A stretch of 64,000 nt of DNA from Ligustrum vulgare (GCA_963555705.1 OY743189.1:2683501-2747500); one strand, 5' to 3'. Positions 9,357-19,229 are shown, numbered from the stretch's first letter. Made by a program: numbers and translations. The notes: generated by a model from the sequence alone, not told the origin.

Positions 9357-10874
9357 TGTTCACTAATATCTCGTGATGCGAGATATCCCCGCAAGTGTAC
9401 GGGTCGTGAGAAGTAATAAAGTGGACCTAAGAGTTCGGATTATCGTCCCACGAGGACTGCAATTAATTATCAAAATATGTTAGTTCTAAATCTTATTTGA
9501 ATGAACAAAATAATTTGATGTTTGAAATCTAAAACAAAAAATTCAATTAAAGAATTAAATTGCTAAATTTGTTTTGTTTTTAAAAACGATTATAAAATAG
9601 TTGGGATTTACGATTTCACCTAACCAATTAAATTTACTCAAATTTCATGTTTTATTTCCTAATTATGTACTCGGTCGAATTCACTAATTTATATTGCAAT
9701 TCCTCTCTCTCGAGTTTAAATCAATTCTACCTATATAAGTCAATCATGTATCTCTACAGCGGGTCTGAATATTCCTTATCTAGATGCAATAAATACAAGA
9801 ATTCACACACGATCGCAATAATAACAAGAGTATATCTCTATCTCTCGTTCAATTATCGGATTCATTACCATGTTCTAAATTATTAACTCACCTCTCGGAT
9901 TATGAAAATAATTCAATGTATCATGAACTGGTGATCAAGTAATTCAAGCATTAAGAACAATAATAAATCAATACATACAACTAAACATTAAAACAACGGA
10001 ATTTGGAATTAAAATAATATAACTAGGCTACATCGTTCATCCCAACATAGAATTTAGTTACACATCATCAATAAAGAACAAAAACAATAAAAATTAGCGT
10101 TCATTAAAGATAATATAAAGAATGGAAATCTTGCACCAAGTTTTGATTCTTCAATTATCTTCAATTCACGCACCTTTGCAATGCTTGATTCTCCAAGAAT
10201 TTGATGTTGATTTCTCGCTTGTGGCTCGTTCTTTGGAGAGGCAAAGGTGAGAATTTCGTGCCTCTTATGTTGTATATATAGGTTTTGGAGAAAACCTAGG
10301 TCAAAAAGCCCAAAGCCTGTCAAAAATCGCGAGAAAAATCTGATATGCGGCCCAGTCGGACAAGCGCGCGATCGCCCAGGCGTAATGACGGCGATCGCGT
10401 GGAAGACCCAAAACTCTCGGGGTTATAATTTACAACCATCTCGCGATCGCTTGGTATGTAACCAGCGATCGCGACTTCATCTTTCTTCCGGCTGTGCAAG
10501 TTAGTCCCTGACTTTTAATTGCACATTCAGTCCTCAACTTTCAATTGTTGCAGTTTAGTCCCCAAACTTTATCTTCTTCTCGGTTTGACCATTCAAGCTC
10601 TTAATTCATTCAATTAGGTCCTCCAACCTCTGATTTAGTCACTTTGGCACCAAGCATGTCTCCCGGTTGTTTGTCACAAACTCCTCACTTGTCCAATTTA
10701 GCTCCAATTAACATCCAATCGTGTCATTTTTCCATTAATTGCTTCATTCTTTTTCAATTGAGACATTTTCTGAAAAGTAAACAAATAAACATAAATTAAA
10801 TAGCAAATATTCCCAAACGACAATAATTAATCCTAATTTAGACATACAAATAAGTGTATAAAATATGCTTATCA
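9357..10874 (-). repeat. 5' LTR of the gag-protease element
   Basis: 1518 bp, pairing with 2082-3597. Four intact GCGATCGC palindromes at 10368-10375, 10391-10398, 10443-10450 and 10465-10472 lie upstream (on the element strand) of the TATA at about 10273-10282. Confidence 0.93.
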
Positions 10875-10879
10875 ATGAT

Positions 10880-11318
10880 ATGTATGACAGACTATTTAAG
10901 GTACAAAAAACTCAAAAATCAAGAATATAAAATGTCTATAAGTGAATATATTAAAGATCTAAAAATATTAATAAAAACATTAATAAATGATGTACAAGTA
11001 AAAAATGAATTAAAAGAAGTAAGAAATGATATAAATATACTAAAACTAGAGATTAGAGAATTCAAAGAAAATAACAAAAGCAAAGATAAGAAAATAGACA
11101 AAAGACTCATAGAAAAAGAAATACTTAGAATAGGAAAGAAGCATTTTGAACAAGAAAAAATTATAATAGAAGCAGGAAGTATGGATGATGAATTTAGAAG
11201 AAACATATTACCAAAAATATTAGAGGAAGAATTAGAATTACAAAAATCTATAGAAAAAACTTTAGGAAAATTAAAAGTTGAAGAAAAAATTGAAGAAGAA
11301 CAAGACAAAAATGAATGA
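10880..11318 (+). pseudogene. EPRV-A ORF3, 3' part, coiled-coil protein
   Basis: Continuation of ORF3 after the retrotransposon. An in-frame stop shortly after the junction leaves an open frame starting inside the LTR edge. The Lys/Glu-rich helical sequence runs to the TGA at 11316-11318 and its last 20 codons match the end of copy B ORF3 (20723). Copy B lacks about 520 bp of this gene, so copy A is the only record here of the complete coiled-coil region. Between this stop and the coat protein there is a 13-codon frame (ATG 11311). Confidence 0.65.
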
Positions 11319-11371
11319 AGAGTTAGATTTGCTTATAGAAAATTTTGACTAGTTAAGTATAGAAAATTTTA

Positions 11372-12637
11372 ATGAATACTGGAGGAGCACCTAACCCTGC
11401 TCCAATAGGAACTTCTAAACAAGAATTACCAGATCCAGATGAAAGTTATGCACTCTTATATAGTAAACCACACCGGCAATATTATGATAGAATCAAAGAT
11501 AGACAACCATCTAGAGGAAATAAATATAAAGATAGGTTTGAACCAAATGATAATTGTGATAAACCCATTAATCATGGAGGAACAAAATTAGATTTAGATT
11601 GTAAAATAGATACTAAAAAAGCCTTATTAACTTGGGCAGATTCGATGATACTATTCTTTTTATACAATAAAGATGATACATGGGAAAATACTGATAGAAT
11701 GATAAATTTTTTAGTAGCATCTTTTGAATGACATGTTAGAAATTGGTGGAAAGGAATAAGTAGTGATACAAAAGCATTAATAAGAAGAAATATACAGACG
11801 AAACTAATAAAATCAGATAGAAAAGGAATAGAAAAGTTAGTAGATTATATTGCGGATGAATTTTTAGGAGAAAATTGGATAAGTAATTCTGAAGTAGAAT
11901 CAATAAGAGAAAAAGATAATGCAAGAGTAAGATTAATAAATTTAACAATATGTGATATGTGTAAAATCAAAGAATATACTTGTGAGTTTAAAGAATACTA
12001 TTATGTCCAATTCTATAGTAATGAAAATCAAGAAGTATATAGAGATATGTATTACAATAAATTACTAGGTTCATAGGGAATATACTTTAAAATAGAATTT
12101 GAAAAATTTATTAGAGATAACCCTAGAACACCTAGAACATTAGGATCAAGAATAAAATTCTTATTTGAAAGATTAGCATATATATGTCAACAAAGACAAT
12201 TATTAAAGAAATCGGGAAAATTAACCAGAATATGTTGTGAAGATATGGAAAAACCTACCCAATGAGGATGTAACCCTGAAAGAAGAAAAAATAATAATAA
12301 AAGGAAATATAAAAATAGAAAGTTTAAAAAATTCAGAAACTTCAGGAAAAAATATATAAAACCTAAGAGAAGATATTACAAAAGAAGATATAATCCAAAT
12401 AAAAAACAGAAAAATAAAACTTATAAGAAAGACAAAAGCCAATGTAAATGTTGGAATTGTGGAGAAATGGGGCATATAAGCCCTGATTATAACAAAAAGA
12501 AAGTTAAAATATTACAAAAAAAATATCTAGAAATAGAAAGTGAACTAAGTGAAATATCAGATATTGAAAAATACTATGGTCAAGAAGTCTATAAAAGTGA
12601 AACAGATTCAGAAAGTAATGAATCAGAATCAGAATAA
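11372..12637 (+). pseudogene. EPRV-A coat protein (ORF4)
   Basis: Capsid protein with a proline-rich N-terminus, a central region with Arg-Asn-Trp-Trp and Ile-Cys-Gln-Gln-Arg motifs as in caulimovirid coat proteins, a strongly basic Lys/Arg tract, then a CCHC zinc knuckle (Cys-x2-Cys-x4-His-x4) whose last Cys is Tyr in copy A but Cys in copy B. An acidic Ser/Glu tail follows. Three in-frame stops break the gene (TGA 11729-11731, TAG near 12074, TGA near 12263); copy B reads through at each, so these arose in copy A. The end overlaps the next ORF, whose ATG is at 12618. Confidence 0.82.
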
Positions 12638-13892
12638 AGAAATAGAAGGTTATGGATTAAAGGTAACTTTTGATAATAATAAGTTCAGGAAGATACAAAA
12701 ATTATCTTTAGATTTGAAAATAGGAAAATGAGAAATATTAGACAGAATATGGAAAAGAGAAAAAGTAGCAATAAATGAATATCATAAAATTGAAAGAGCA
12801 ATAGATGTTAGAACCACTCAAGGAACACACAAATTAAATCTTTTAACAAAAAATACAGTTGCAGAATTATTAACAAATATCAATAAAAAACAGAGTGAAA
12901 AGATTCAATATGTTTACTTAGCAGGTATCCAAATAATGTTTAAATCCCTATTTAGAGAAGGATTAGATTCGCCTTTGACTGTAAGTTTACATGATGAAAG
13001 AATTATAAATTTAAAAGACAGTCATTTAGGAACAGTAGAAGGAAATTTAGCATATAAGAAACTAATATTTACATGTTACCCAAAATATTGTATATCATTA
13101 AAAGATAGAAATTTTAATGAAGTTTTAGAACTACATTTCAAATTACATAAAGATGATATAATGGAACCAGGAGATAAAATTATGACTATAGAATACAGGG
13201 CATTATACACATTTACTAATTCTAATTGTGGAAACATTTATTCTAAAAAATCATATATTGAAATTCATAAAGAATGTAAAGATTTTGGTAAAGCTGTAGA
13301 ACCAGATAAACAAATAAGTTTAGTTCCAAGAAACTATGAACTTACTATAACAAAAAATAAACCAGAAATCATAGAGTTACGAGAAGAAGAATACCCTAAT
13401 AATAACATAACATTTGAAGATGACAGATTAATTAGGAGATCAACAAGTTTAACTAATAGAAAACAATTAGGAGAAATTAGTAATACAAAAGAAATAAAAC
13501 TTAATAGAAATGCTAGAAATATGAAAATAGAAGGTGAATATTTTAATGGAATAGAACATATAAAAGGATCAAATATATTAATTGACACAGGAGCTAGTGA
13601 ATGTCATATAGCTTCAAATAGAAATAAAGGACTAATATCTCATAGAACTGATCCATATAAATATATAAATTTTGATGGACAAGTACATATGACTGAACTT
13701 GAAGTAAAAGTACCAATAAAAATAGGAGGAATAAATCTCCTAGTACCATGTCATGTAGATAGTAGTATGGTAAATCCTCATGTATTATTAGGAATGAGCT
13801 TTCTAGATGGACTAGAAGATTATAGTATAAAACGTGAAAGATTATATATAACTCATAATGGTGAAACTATACTATGCAGAAAAGCTGAATAA
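12618..13892 (+). pseudogene. EPRV-A movement protein plus first retropepsin (ORF5)
   Basis: One frame broken by a single TGA (12729-12731). The N-terminal two thirds is a 30K-superfamily movement protein, recognised by the Leu-Lys-Asp-Ser-x2-Gly motif followed by the Tyr-Pro-x-Tyr-Cys-x-Ser-Leu block; such proteins carry virus through plasmodesmata. The C-terminal third is a complete retropepsin with Ile-Asp-Thr-Gly-Ala-Ser at about 13580-13597 and a Leu-Leu-Gly-Met second motif. It ends TAA (13890-13892) immediately before the ATG of ORF6, in the same frame. Movement protein fused to protease and lying after the coat protein is unusual. Confidence 0.82.
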
Positions 13893-15797
13893 ATGAATAA
13901 CCAAATAAGTTTTCCATTAGCCGTTTATATAAAAGTTACAATTGTTGAAACAAATATAACAACCTGTGCATTAATTGACACGGGAAGTTATATAACAATA
14001 TTCAAAAATTTCTTAATAAAATCATGGAATACTAATGGAAAGATAAAAATTACAGGAGTAACAGGAGAAAGTACTCATATAATTAATAGTGCTGATAAAA
14101 TTGATATAATATTTGGGAGTAAACAAATAGTTGTAAATAAAGTATATAATTATAACAAATTAGAATGTGATATATTACTAGGAAATGACTTTATACAACA
14201 ATTTCAATATTATAAACAAAATAATTATATTATAATGTTACAAACACCTTGTGCACATTTGCTAAAAATACTAAGAGAATTTAGACCTTACATAGTTCAG
14301 CCAACACAGCGTGGTGATAAATGGGAGAAAAAACCAATTACACAAAATGAAATAAAAAATAAAAGAATAATGTATAAAAAAGTCTTGAAAACAAACATAC
14401 AAATAAACATGGAAAAAATCATTGATCAACTAGAAAAAATTTGTGGAGAAAATCCATTATTATTTTGGAAATCACATCATCTAAAAGCTAGAATAGAATT
14501 AACAGAAAATGTTATTATAAGAGTTAGACCAATGATGTATACCATACAAGATACGCAAGAATTTAAAACTCGGATAAAAGAATTACTTAACCAAAAATTA
14601 ATCAGACCCAGTAATGGACCCCATAGTAGCCCAGCTTTTATGGTCATGAAACATTCTGAACAAAAAAGAGGAAAAGCTAGAATGGTGATAAATTATAAAG
14701 AGTTAAATAAATATACTAAATTTGATGGATACTTTTTATCAAATAAAGATGTACTAATAAATCTTGCAAAAGGAAAACTATATTATTCTAAATTTGATTG
14801 CAAATCAGGATTTTGGCAAGTAAAAATGGAAGAAGATAATATTCAATATACAACATTTAGTACGCTCCAAGGAAAGTATGAATGGATGGTTATGCCATTT
14901 TGTTTAAAAAATGCACCACAAATATATCAAAGAAGAATGGATAACATATTTAGAAAATTTAATAAATTCTTAATTGTCTATGTCGATAATATATTAATAT
15001 GTTCTAATAATAGAGAAGAACATAGAAACCATTTAATTAAATTTATAAATGAATGCAAAAAAGAAGGAATTGTTCTTTCAAAAATTAAAGCTATAATAGA
15101 AAAACAAGAAATTGATTTTCTTGGATTATCAATAGATAAAAGGGGGATAAAATTACAAACCCATATATCTAAGAAGATAGAGAGTTTTCCAGACAAATTA
15201 GAATCAAAAGAACAAATACAAAAAATTTTTGGATGTTTAAATTATGCAGAAGGATTTATTGAAAATCTATCAAAAAAGAGACATCAAATTCAAATTTTAC
15301 TCAGGAAAACAAATACTAAAGGATGGAGTGATGAACACACAGAAATTGTCAAATCACTAAAAGAAGAATGTAAAAATTTTTCGAAATTAAGATTGCCAGA
15401 TGAAAAAGATAATCTGATAGTTAATACTGATGTCTCGGATAAGTATTGGGCAGGAATATTAAAAACAGATCTTAATGAAATTTGTAGATACTCAAGTGGA
15501 ACGTTTAATCAAGTAGAAATAAATTATACTACTCATGAGAAAGAACTGTTAGCAATCATCAGAGGAATAAAGAAGTTTTCATTGTTTTTATTATCTAAGA
15601 AATTCATTGTTGAAACTGATAATTCTCAAGTTGCAGGTTTAGTAAAAAATAAATTACCACCAGAACCTCAATATAGAAGGCTCCATAGATGGCAAGCATA
15701 TTTGGCATTTTATAATTTTGATATAGTTCATATTAAAGTTGTTAATAATTATCTTGCGGACTTTTTAAGCAGGAATATTGAATTTGCAGATGGATAA
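13893..15797 (+). CDS. EPRV-A second retropepsin, reverse transcriptase, RNase H (ORF6)
   Basis: 634 codons without interruption. Residues about 1-110 form a second retropepsin (Leu-Ile-Asp-Thr-Gly-Ser; Leu-Leu-Gly-Asn-Asp). The reverse transcriptase fingers and palm follow (Ser-Ser-Pro-Ala-Phe; Phe-Asp-x-Lys-Ser-Gly-Phe-Trp-Gln), then thumb and connection, then RNase H with its Asp-Val-Ser and Thr-His-Glu-Lys-Glu blocks and an Ala-Asp-Phe-Leu-Ser-Arg ending. The catalytic palm box reads Tyr-Val-Asp-Asn (about 14979-14990) where an active enzyme has Tyr-Val-Asp-Asp, so the frame is open but the polymerase is predicted dead. The same box in copy B keeps both Asp residues. The 3' end overlaps ORF7 by 20 bases. 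Confidence 0.93.
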   Translation: MNNQISFPLAVYIKVTIVETNITTCALIDTGSYITIFKNFLIKSWNTNGKIKITGVTGESTHIINSADKIDIIFGSKQIVVNKVYNYNKLECDILLGNDFIQQFQYYKQNNYIIMLQTPCAHLLKILREFRPYIVQPTQRGDKWEKKPITQNEIKNKRIMYKKVLKTNIQINMEKIIDQLEKICGENPLLFWKSHHLKARIELTENVIIRVRPMMYTIQDTQEFKTRIKELLNQKLIRPSNGPHSSPAFMVMKHSEQKRGKARMVINYKELNKYTKFDGYFLSNKDVLINLAKGKLYYSKFDCKSGFWQVKMEEDNIQYTTFSTLQGKYEWMVMPFCLKNAPQIYQRRMDNIFRKFNKFLIVYVDNILICSNNREEHRNHLIKFINECKKEGIVLSKIKAIIEKQEIDFLGLSIDKRGIKLQTHISKKIESFPDKLESKEQIQKIFGCLNYAEGFIENLSKKRHQIQILLRKTNTKGWSDEHTEIVKSLKEECKNFSKLRLPDEKDNLIVNTDVSDKYWAGILKTDLNEICRYSSGTFNQVEINYTTHEKELLAIIRGIKKFSLFLLSKKFIVETDNSQVAGLVKNKLPPEPQYRRLHRWQAYLAFYNFDIVHIKVVNNYLADFLSRNIEFADG

Positions 15798-16875
15798 TAT
15801 CAAAAAATCCCTTATAGACGCCAAAAAGCGAATGAACTTCCTCATGGAGGAAGATGAAGATATAAAGCTTGGAATTGAACAACTTGCAGAAACTCTCCAA
15901 GGAAGTTTCAAGCAATTGATGAAAATCTTAACATTTCATCACAATTATACTAAAGAATTGAGCGATAACATAATTGAGATTGAATCTCAGTTTGAATCGT
16001 TGATTACCAAACAGGCTGATACCAAACAGGTTATATCAAAAATACAAACATGTACATCTTCTGGAAGCAGTGGCTGACCAATAATTAAAAGAGATGAACC
16101 AAGTCCCAAAAAAGTTGTTATAAATGAAACCAGTCCTCGAAAAATCACAATCAATGCCAAAGATGAACATACAAGGGTAGTCAGAATTCGTACTGAAGAG
16201 GAAGATGATTCCCCTTTTTTACCAAAAGAAAACAAATATAAAACTACTGTTGAAGTTATATATGAACTTCAAGAATGTGATTGCTATTACATTTCGTCCG
16301 GGGACCATGTATACCCACGATTGATCGTTACTCAGGGAGGAGATCCCGTCATGACAAAAATGGCAGCTGATTATGGATTCTTGGATCTTATCTATCCAGG
16401 AAAAGATCTGAAAGAAATCGGAAAATTTGATGATTTACTAAAAGGAGAAATCTCAAAGTTTGCTCAAGGAAGATCCATATATTTAAAATTTTATTCAATC
16501 AGTCCTGAAATTGATGGAAGGATATATTATCTTGCTGAGCATATTATCACGATTGGATATGTTGCTCGAAACTTTCAAATTGAAGTTGGAAAAAATACTA
16601 AGCCAGTACCAAACATTACAAGATCATGGTTTAGATCCCGAAGGGTGTTGGGAATTAAAGTTCTCTACAATATTGCCAAAAACCTGTATGAGAAAAAATT
16701 CAAATGCATATGCCAGTACAATGGATGGACCCTACTCACTAATGGAGGAAAAGAAAAATCAACAATCTTGCAAGAATACATCAATAAATTTGACACTCAT
16801 CAAATCCATGGAAGCTTTGCCACTTTGCAAGAGGCGTGCATAGCCAGGAACTGCCCCACATGCCAAAGGAACTGA
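15778..16875 (+). pseudogene. EPRV-A ORF7, downstream protein (possible inclusion-body/transactivator position)
   Basis: 365 codons in one frame with one TGA (16075-16077) where copy B has a sense codon. The N-terminal part (about 15778-16030) is a coiled-coil-like helix, a Ser/Lys-rich linker follows, and the C-terminal 200 residues form a compact domain with many aromatic residues and a Cys-rich end (Cys-Pro-Thr-Cys). It lies just after RT and before a promoter. That is where caulimoviruses, cavemoviruses and solendoviruses carry the transactivator/inclusion-body gene and where RTBV carries P4. I see no convincing viroplasmin motif, so only the position supports that guess. Confidence 0.7.
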
Positions 16876-17613
16876 TGGACAGGTCGAAGCCACATGATGG
16901 ATCTGCTTTATATGCCAACAGAATTGATGGACAAGTGGAAGATGTTTAATAGACCTACTTTAATTCAACAATGCAGAACAATGTAGGGGCCATGTCAAGA
17001 CCAAAAAATAGAAGGATAAGTGTCCCTATAATGTAAGAGTCATGTGATGTAATAAATAATAGAGGGACATGTGTGTCCTTAGGTGAAAAAAGCTGTGAAA
17101 TTGTTAAGACGATGATGTAAGCAGTGATGTAATTGTGTCCAATGTAGTATTATAAATAGAGGCCTCTGGGCTAGTTGAAAGACAGAACTCTCTTGAGCAC
17201 TCAGTTTGTGAGAAAGCCAAAAATCTTCTGTCTTTGAAAAATTCTCATACCAATCCTTTGTCAATCTTCATATTATCATTAAAATCCCAATTTACTTATC
17301 ATATTATGATGAGTTTCTAAATTCTTGTCTTCTAAATCCTATTTCTAAAAAGATGATATATTATTAAGAAAACTCCCTACACTCTGTCCTAAAATATTTT
17401 CCATCTAAAGAGTTATACAGTGAAGGCATCCAGGTTTAGCTAGCTAATAACCCATGAAGGCAGGAATTCATTGGAGGGTGTGGAGCAGAAACCTATAAGC
17501 CTGAAGGTCACTAACAATAGAAGGAAAATACAAAGGTACTGAGAACAGGAAAAGAGGTTAGTATTCTTAATATATTTATCTTTACGGAATTAGGAGGAAG
17601 AAGAGCTTTTAAT
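16876..17613 (+). promoter_or_regulatory. EPRV-A intergenic region with promoter
   Basis: Contains a polyadenylation-like AATAAA (about 17051), then two TGATGTAA repeats (about 17112-17132) resembling the as-1 activator spacing of the CaMV 35S promoter, then TATAAATAG at 17151-17159 (start expected about 30 bp further on). Copy B has the same arrangement (TATATAAAAA at about 25755). The transcript would have a leader of about 430 bases with short upstream ATGs before ORF8. The role (genomic RNA or subgenomic RNA for ORF8-12) is uncertain. Confidence 0.75.
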
Positions 17614-17964
17614 ATGACAGAATTCAGAATTGTTAAATTTAATTATCAAAACAGTCCTTATAATGATGAATATCATAGCATAATTGAGCCTTTATTCATG
17701 TATAAACAGTTTACTAGACCAAATAATGAAATAAAAAAGTTATGTCATGTGATGCCATGCTTGTTAGCTATCTTTCCAACATTAAAAAGAATATTAGGAT
17801 TAGAAATTACAAAATCGATTATTTACTTTTGGCTTGACAGTGATAATACTGAAATAAATAATGAATTATATTAAGGATATGTGTTTAGTAGTGATAATGA
17901 TTATGATCCTGTAATAGATTATGACAGTGATGGAAGAGATGAATCTTTCTTTACCAGTTTTTGA
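17614..17964 (+). pseudogene. EPRV-A ORF8, unknown acidic-tailed protein
   Basis: About 116 codons with one internal TAA (17872-17874) that copy B lacks. The first two thirds is mixed hydrophobic/charged, with a likely helix around Leu-Leu-Ala-Ile-Phe-Pro. The C-terminus is strongly acidic, with repeated Asp/Tyr (Asp-Asn-Asp-Tyr-Asp-Pro), and ends Phe-Phe-Thr-Ser-Phe in both copies. First of five small ORFs after the promoter. No family recognised. Confidence 0.6.
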
Positions 17965-17974
17965 AAATCTTATC

Positions 17975-18353
17975 ATGAATAACAGTAATTATATCATGAA
18001 AAAACCCAGAACTAAAAGAGGTCCATATAAAGTTCAAAAGCATATCAAAAGTAAAAAAAGGCATTGAATATGAAAATAAAATTGATAAAATAGGATACCA
18101 AGAGCAACTCTATGCATCACAAGAGATATTAAAAAGTTTTAAAGAAAATTTAATAGAAAACTTTGCTAGAGGAACTGTAAGATCTATAATGATACATGCT
18201 ATTCAAGATATAATTGATAAATTAGAAAAGAGAAAGAAAAGTATTTCAAAATATAATATACCATTTGAACCAAGTATAGATATCATGGCTGACATAGACA
18301 TTATCAATTCTCAAACACTCATAGAATTTGAAAAATTACTTGAAACTTTATAA
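17975..18353 (+). pseudogene. EPRV-A ORF9, unknown basic protein
   Basis: ATG 10 bases after the ORF8 stop. The N-terminus is basic (Lys/Arg with an Arg-Gly-Pro-Tyr-Lys-Val motif), followed by a long helical region ending Glu-Lys-Leu-Leu-Glu-Thr-Leu. An extra A in an A-run near 18057 shifts the frame in copy A; copy B keeps the frame there but has another stop near 26721. A nucleic-acid-binding role is possible from the basic N-terminus, which is a guess. Confidence 0.55.
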
Positions 18354-18375
18354 ATTATTTATCTCTGTGTTTATA

Positions 18376-18594
18376 ATGCCTGGATATACTATTGAAAGAT
18401 TAGACAATTTGTTAGAAAAAATAATGGAAAGAATCGATAACATTATATCTCATTTAATAAATATGGATGAATCATCTGAACAATATTATATACTTTCAGA
18501 AAATCATGATTAATACATTATAGATTATTTTGACATATTAGAGATTAAAATAGATTTAGAAAATAAAATAATGACAAATACAGTCCAAACCTAA
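18376..18594 (+). pseudogene. EPRV-A ORF10, first of two tandem paralogues
   Basis: Begins Met-Pro-Gly-Tyr-Thr-Ile-Glu, the same start as ORF11. Open for 45 codons to a TAA at 18511-18513; homology continues in frame to a TAA at 18592-18594 that overlaps the ORF11 ATG (TAATG). The product is a short helical, Glu/Lys/Ile-rich protein. Likely a duplicate of ORF11. Confidence 0.6.
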
Positions 18595-18815
18595 TGCCAG
18601 GATATACAATAGAAGGACTAGATAACCTTTCAGAAAAATTGAAAGATAAAATGGAAGATATTAAACATCAAATGGAAAATGAAAACATATCTTCTGAAGA
18701 ATATAATAAACTCTTAGAAAAATACGAACAATATATTGCAGATTATTGTATTTTACTAGATCAAAGAATGGACTTATACCAGAGAATTTTGTATAATAAT
18801 TTACCAACCCGATAA
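18594..18815 (+). CDS. EPRV-A ORF11, second of two tandem paralogues
   Basis: 73 codons, intact. It begins Met-Pro-Gly-Tyr-Thr-Ile-Glu-Gly-Leu-Asp-Asn like ORF10 and continues as a predicted coiled coil (Leu/Lys/Met/Glu heptads), then a Tyr/Leu-rich tail. The start codon overlaps the preceding stop. Function unknown; the duplication suggests hetero-oligomers or divergence after copying. Confidence 0.65.
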   Translation: MPGYTIEGLDNLSEKLKDKMEDIKHQMENENISSEEYNKLLEKYEQYIADYCILLDQRMDLYQRILYNNLPTR

Positions 18816-18818
18816 TCT

Positions 18819-19229
18819 ATGGATACTTCACAAGCATCAACTTCTAATAACTGTAATCATAAACTATATTTAGCTAATAAAGAAATTTCATTTTTATTCA
18901 CTATTGCTGAAAAATCTAAAAAGATACATTCTGTTGGACAATCTAAATTAAAAGAAATATATGAAGATATTGACTATGCTATCTTAAATAGAATAGAATT
19001 TAATTCTGTTGAAACAACAAAAAATGTAAATACGGTTCATAAAATTATAGAAGAATACGAAGATATAGAAGATGAAGTTGCAGATGGAATAGCATTAGGA
19101 TATATAACAAAGGAAGAACATCCTAAATCTTTTGAGAAATTATCACAATATAGAGCATTTTTAGAAGAACTTAAAAGATTAAAGAATATGAATATAATAA
19201 AAAGTATTGAATTAAATCAACCTGACTAA
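18819..19229 (+). CDS. EPRV-A ORF12, unknown helical acidic protein
   Basis: 136 codons, intact, starting 3 bases after the ORF11 stop. The N-terminus is Ser/Asn-rich, then a run of helices rich in Glu, Ile and Lys with an acidic Glu-Glu-Tyr-Glu-Asp-Ile-Glu-Asp core. The end Ile-Glu-Leu-Asn-Gln-Pro is nearly the same in copy B (27798), which has lost an internal stretch and carries stops. Last ORF before the next primer-binding site. No domain recognised. Confidence 0.65.
   Translation: MDTSQASTSNNCNHKLYLANKEISFLFTIAEKSKKIHSVGQSKLKEIYEDIDYAILNRIEFNSVETTKNVNTVHKIIEEYEDIEDEVADGIALGYITKEEHPKSFEKLSQYRAFLEELKRLKNMNIIKSIELNQPD

Larger units (their letters stand above)
2082..10874 (-). mobile_element. 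Non-autonomous Ty3/gypsy retrotransposon (gag-protease only)
   Basis: Complete LTR retrotransposon read on the minus strand. LTRs at 2082-3597 and 9357-10874 begin TG and end CA on the element strand. The flanks carry a perfect 5-bp duplication ATGAT (2077-2081 and 10875-10879). The primer site matches tRNA-Asp, as in Athila-type elements. The internal region has gag and protease frames, then about 3 kb without coding potential before the polypurine tract. No reverse transcriptase, RNase H or integrase is present, so mobility must have depended on a partner element. It is younger than the virus copy it interrupts. Confidence 0.93.
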
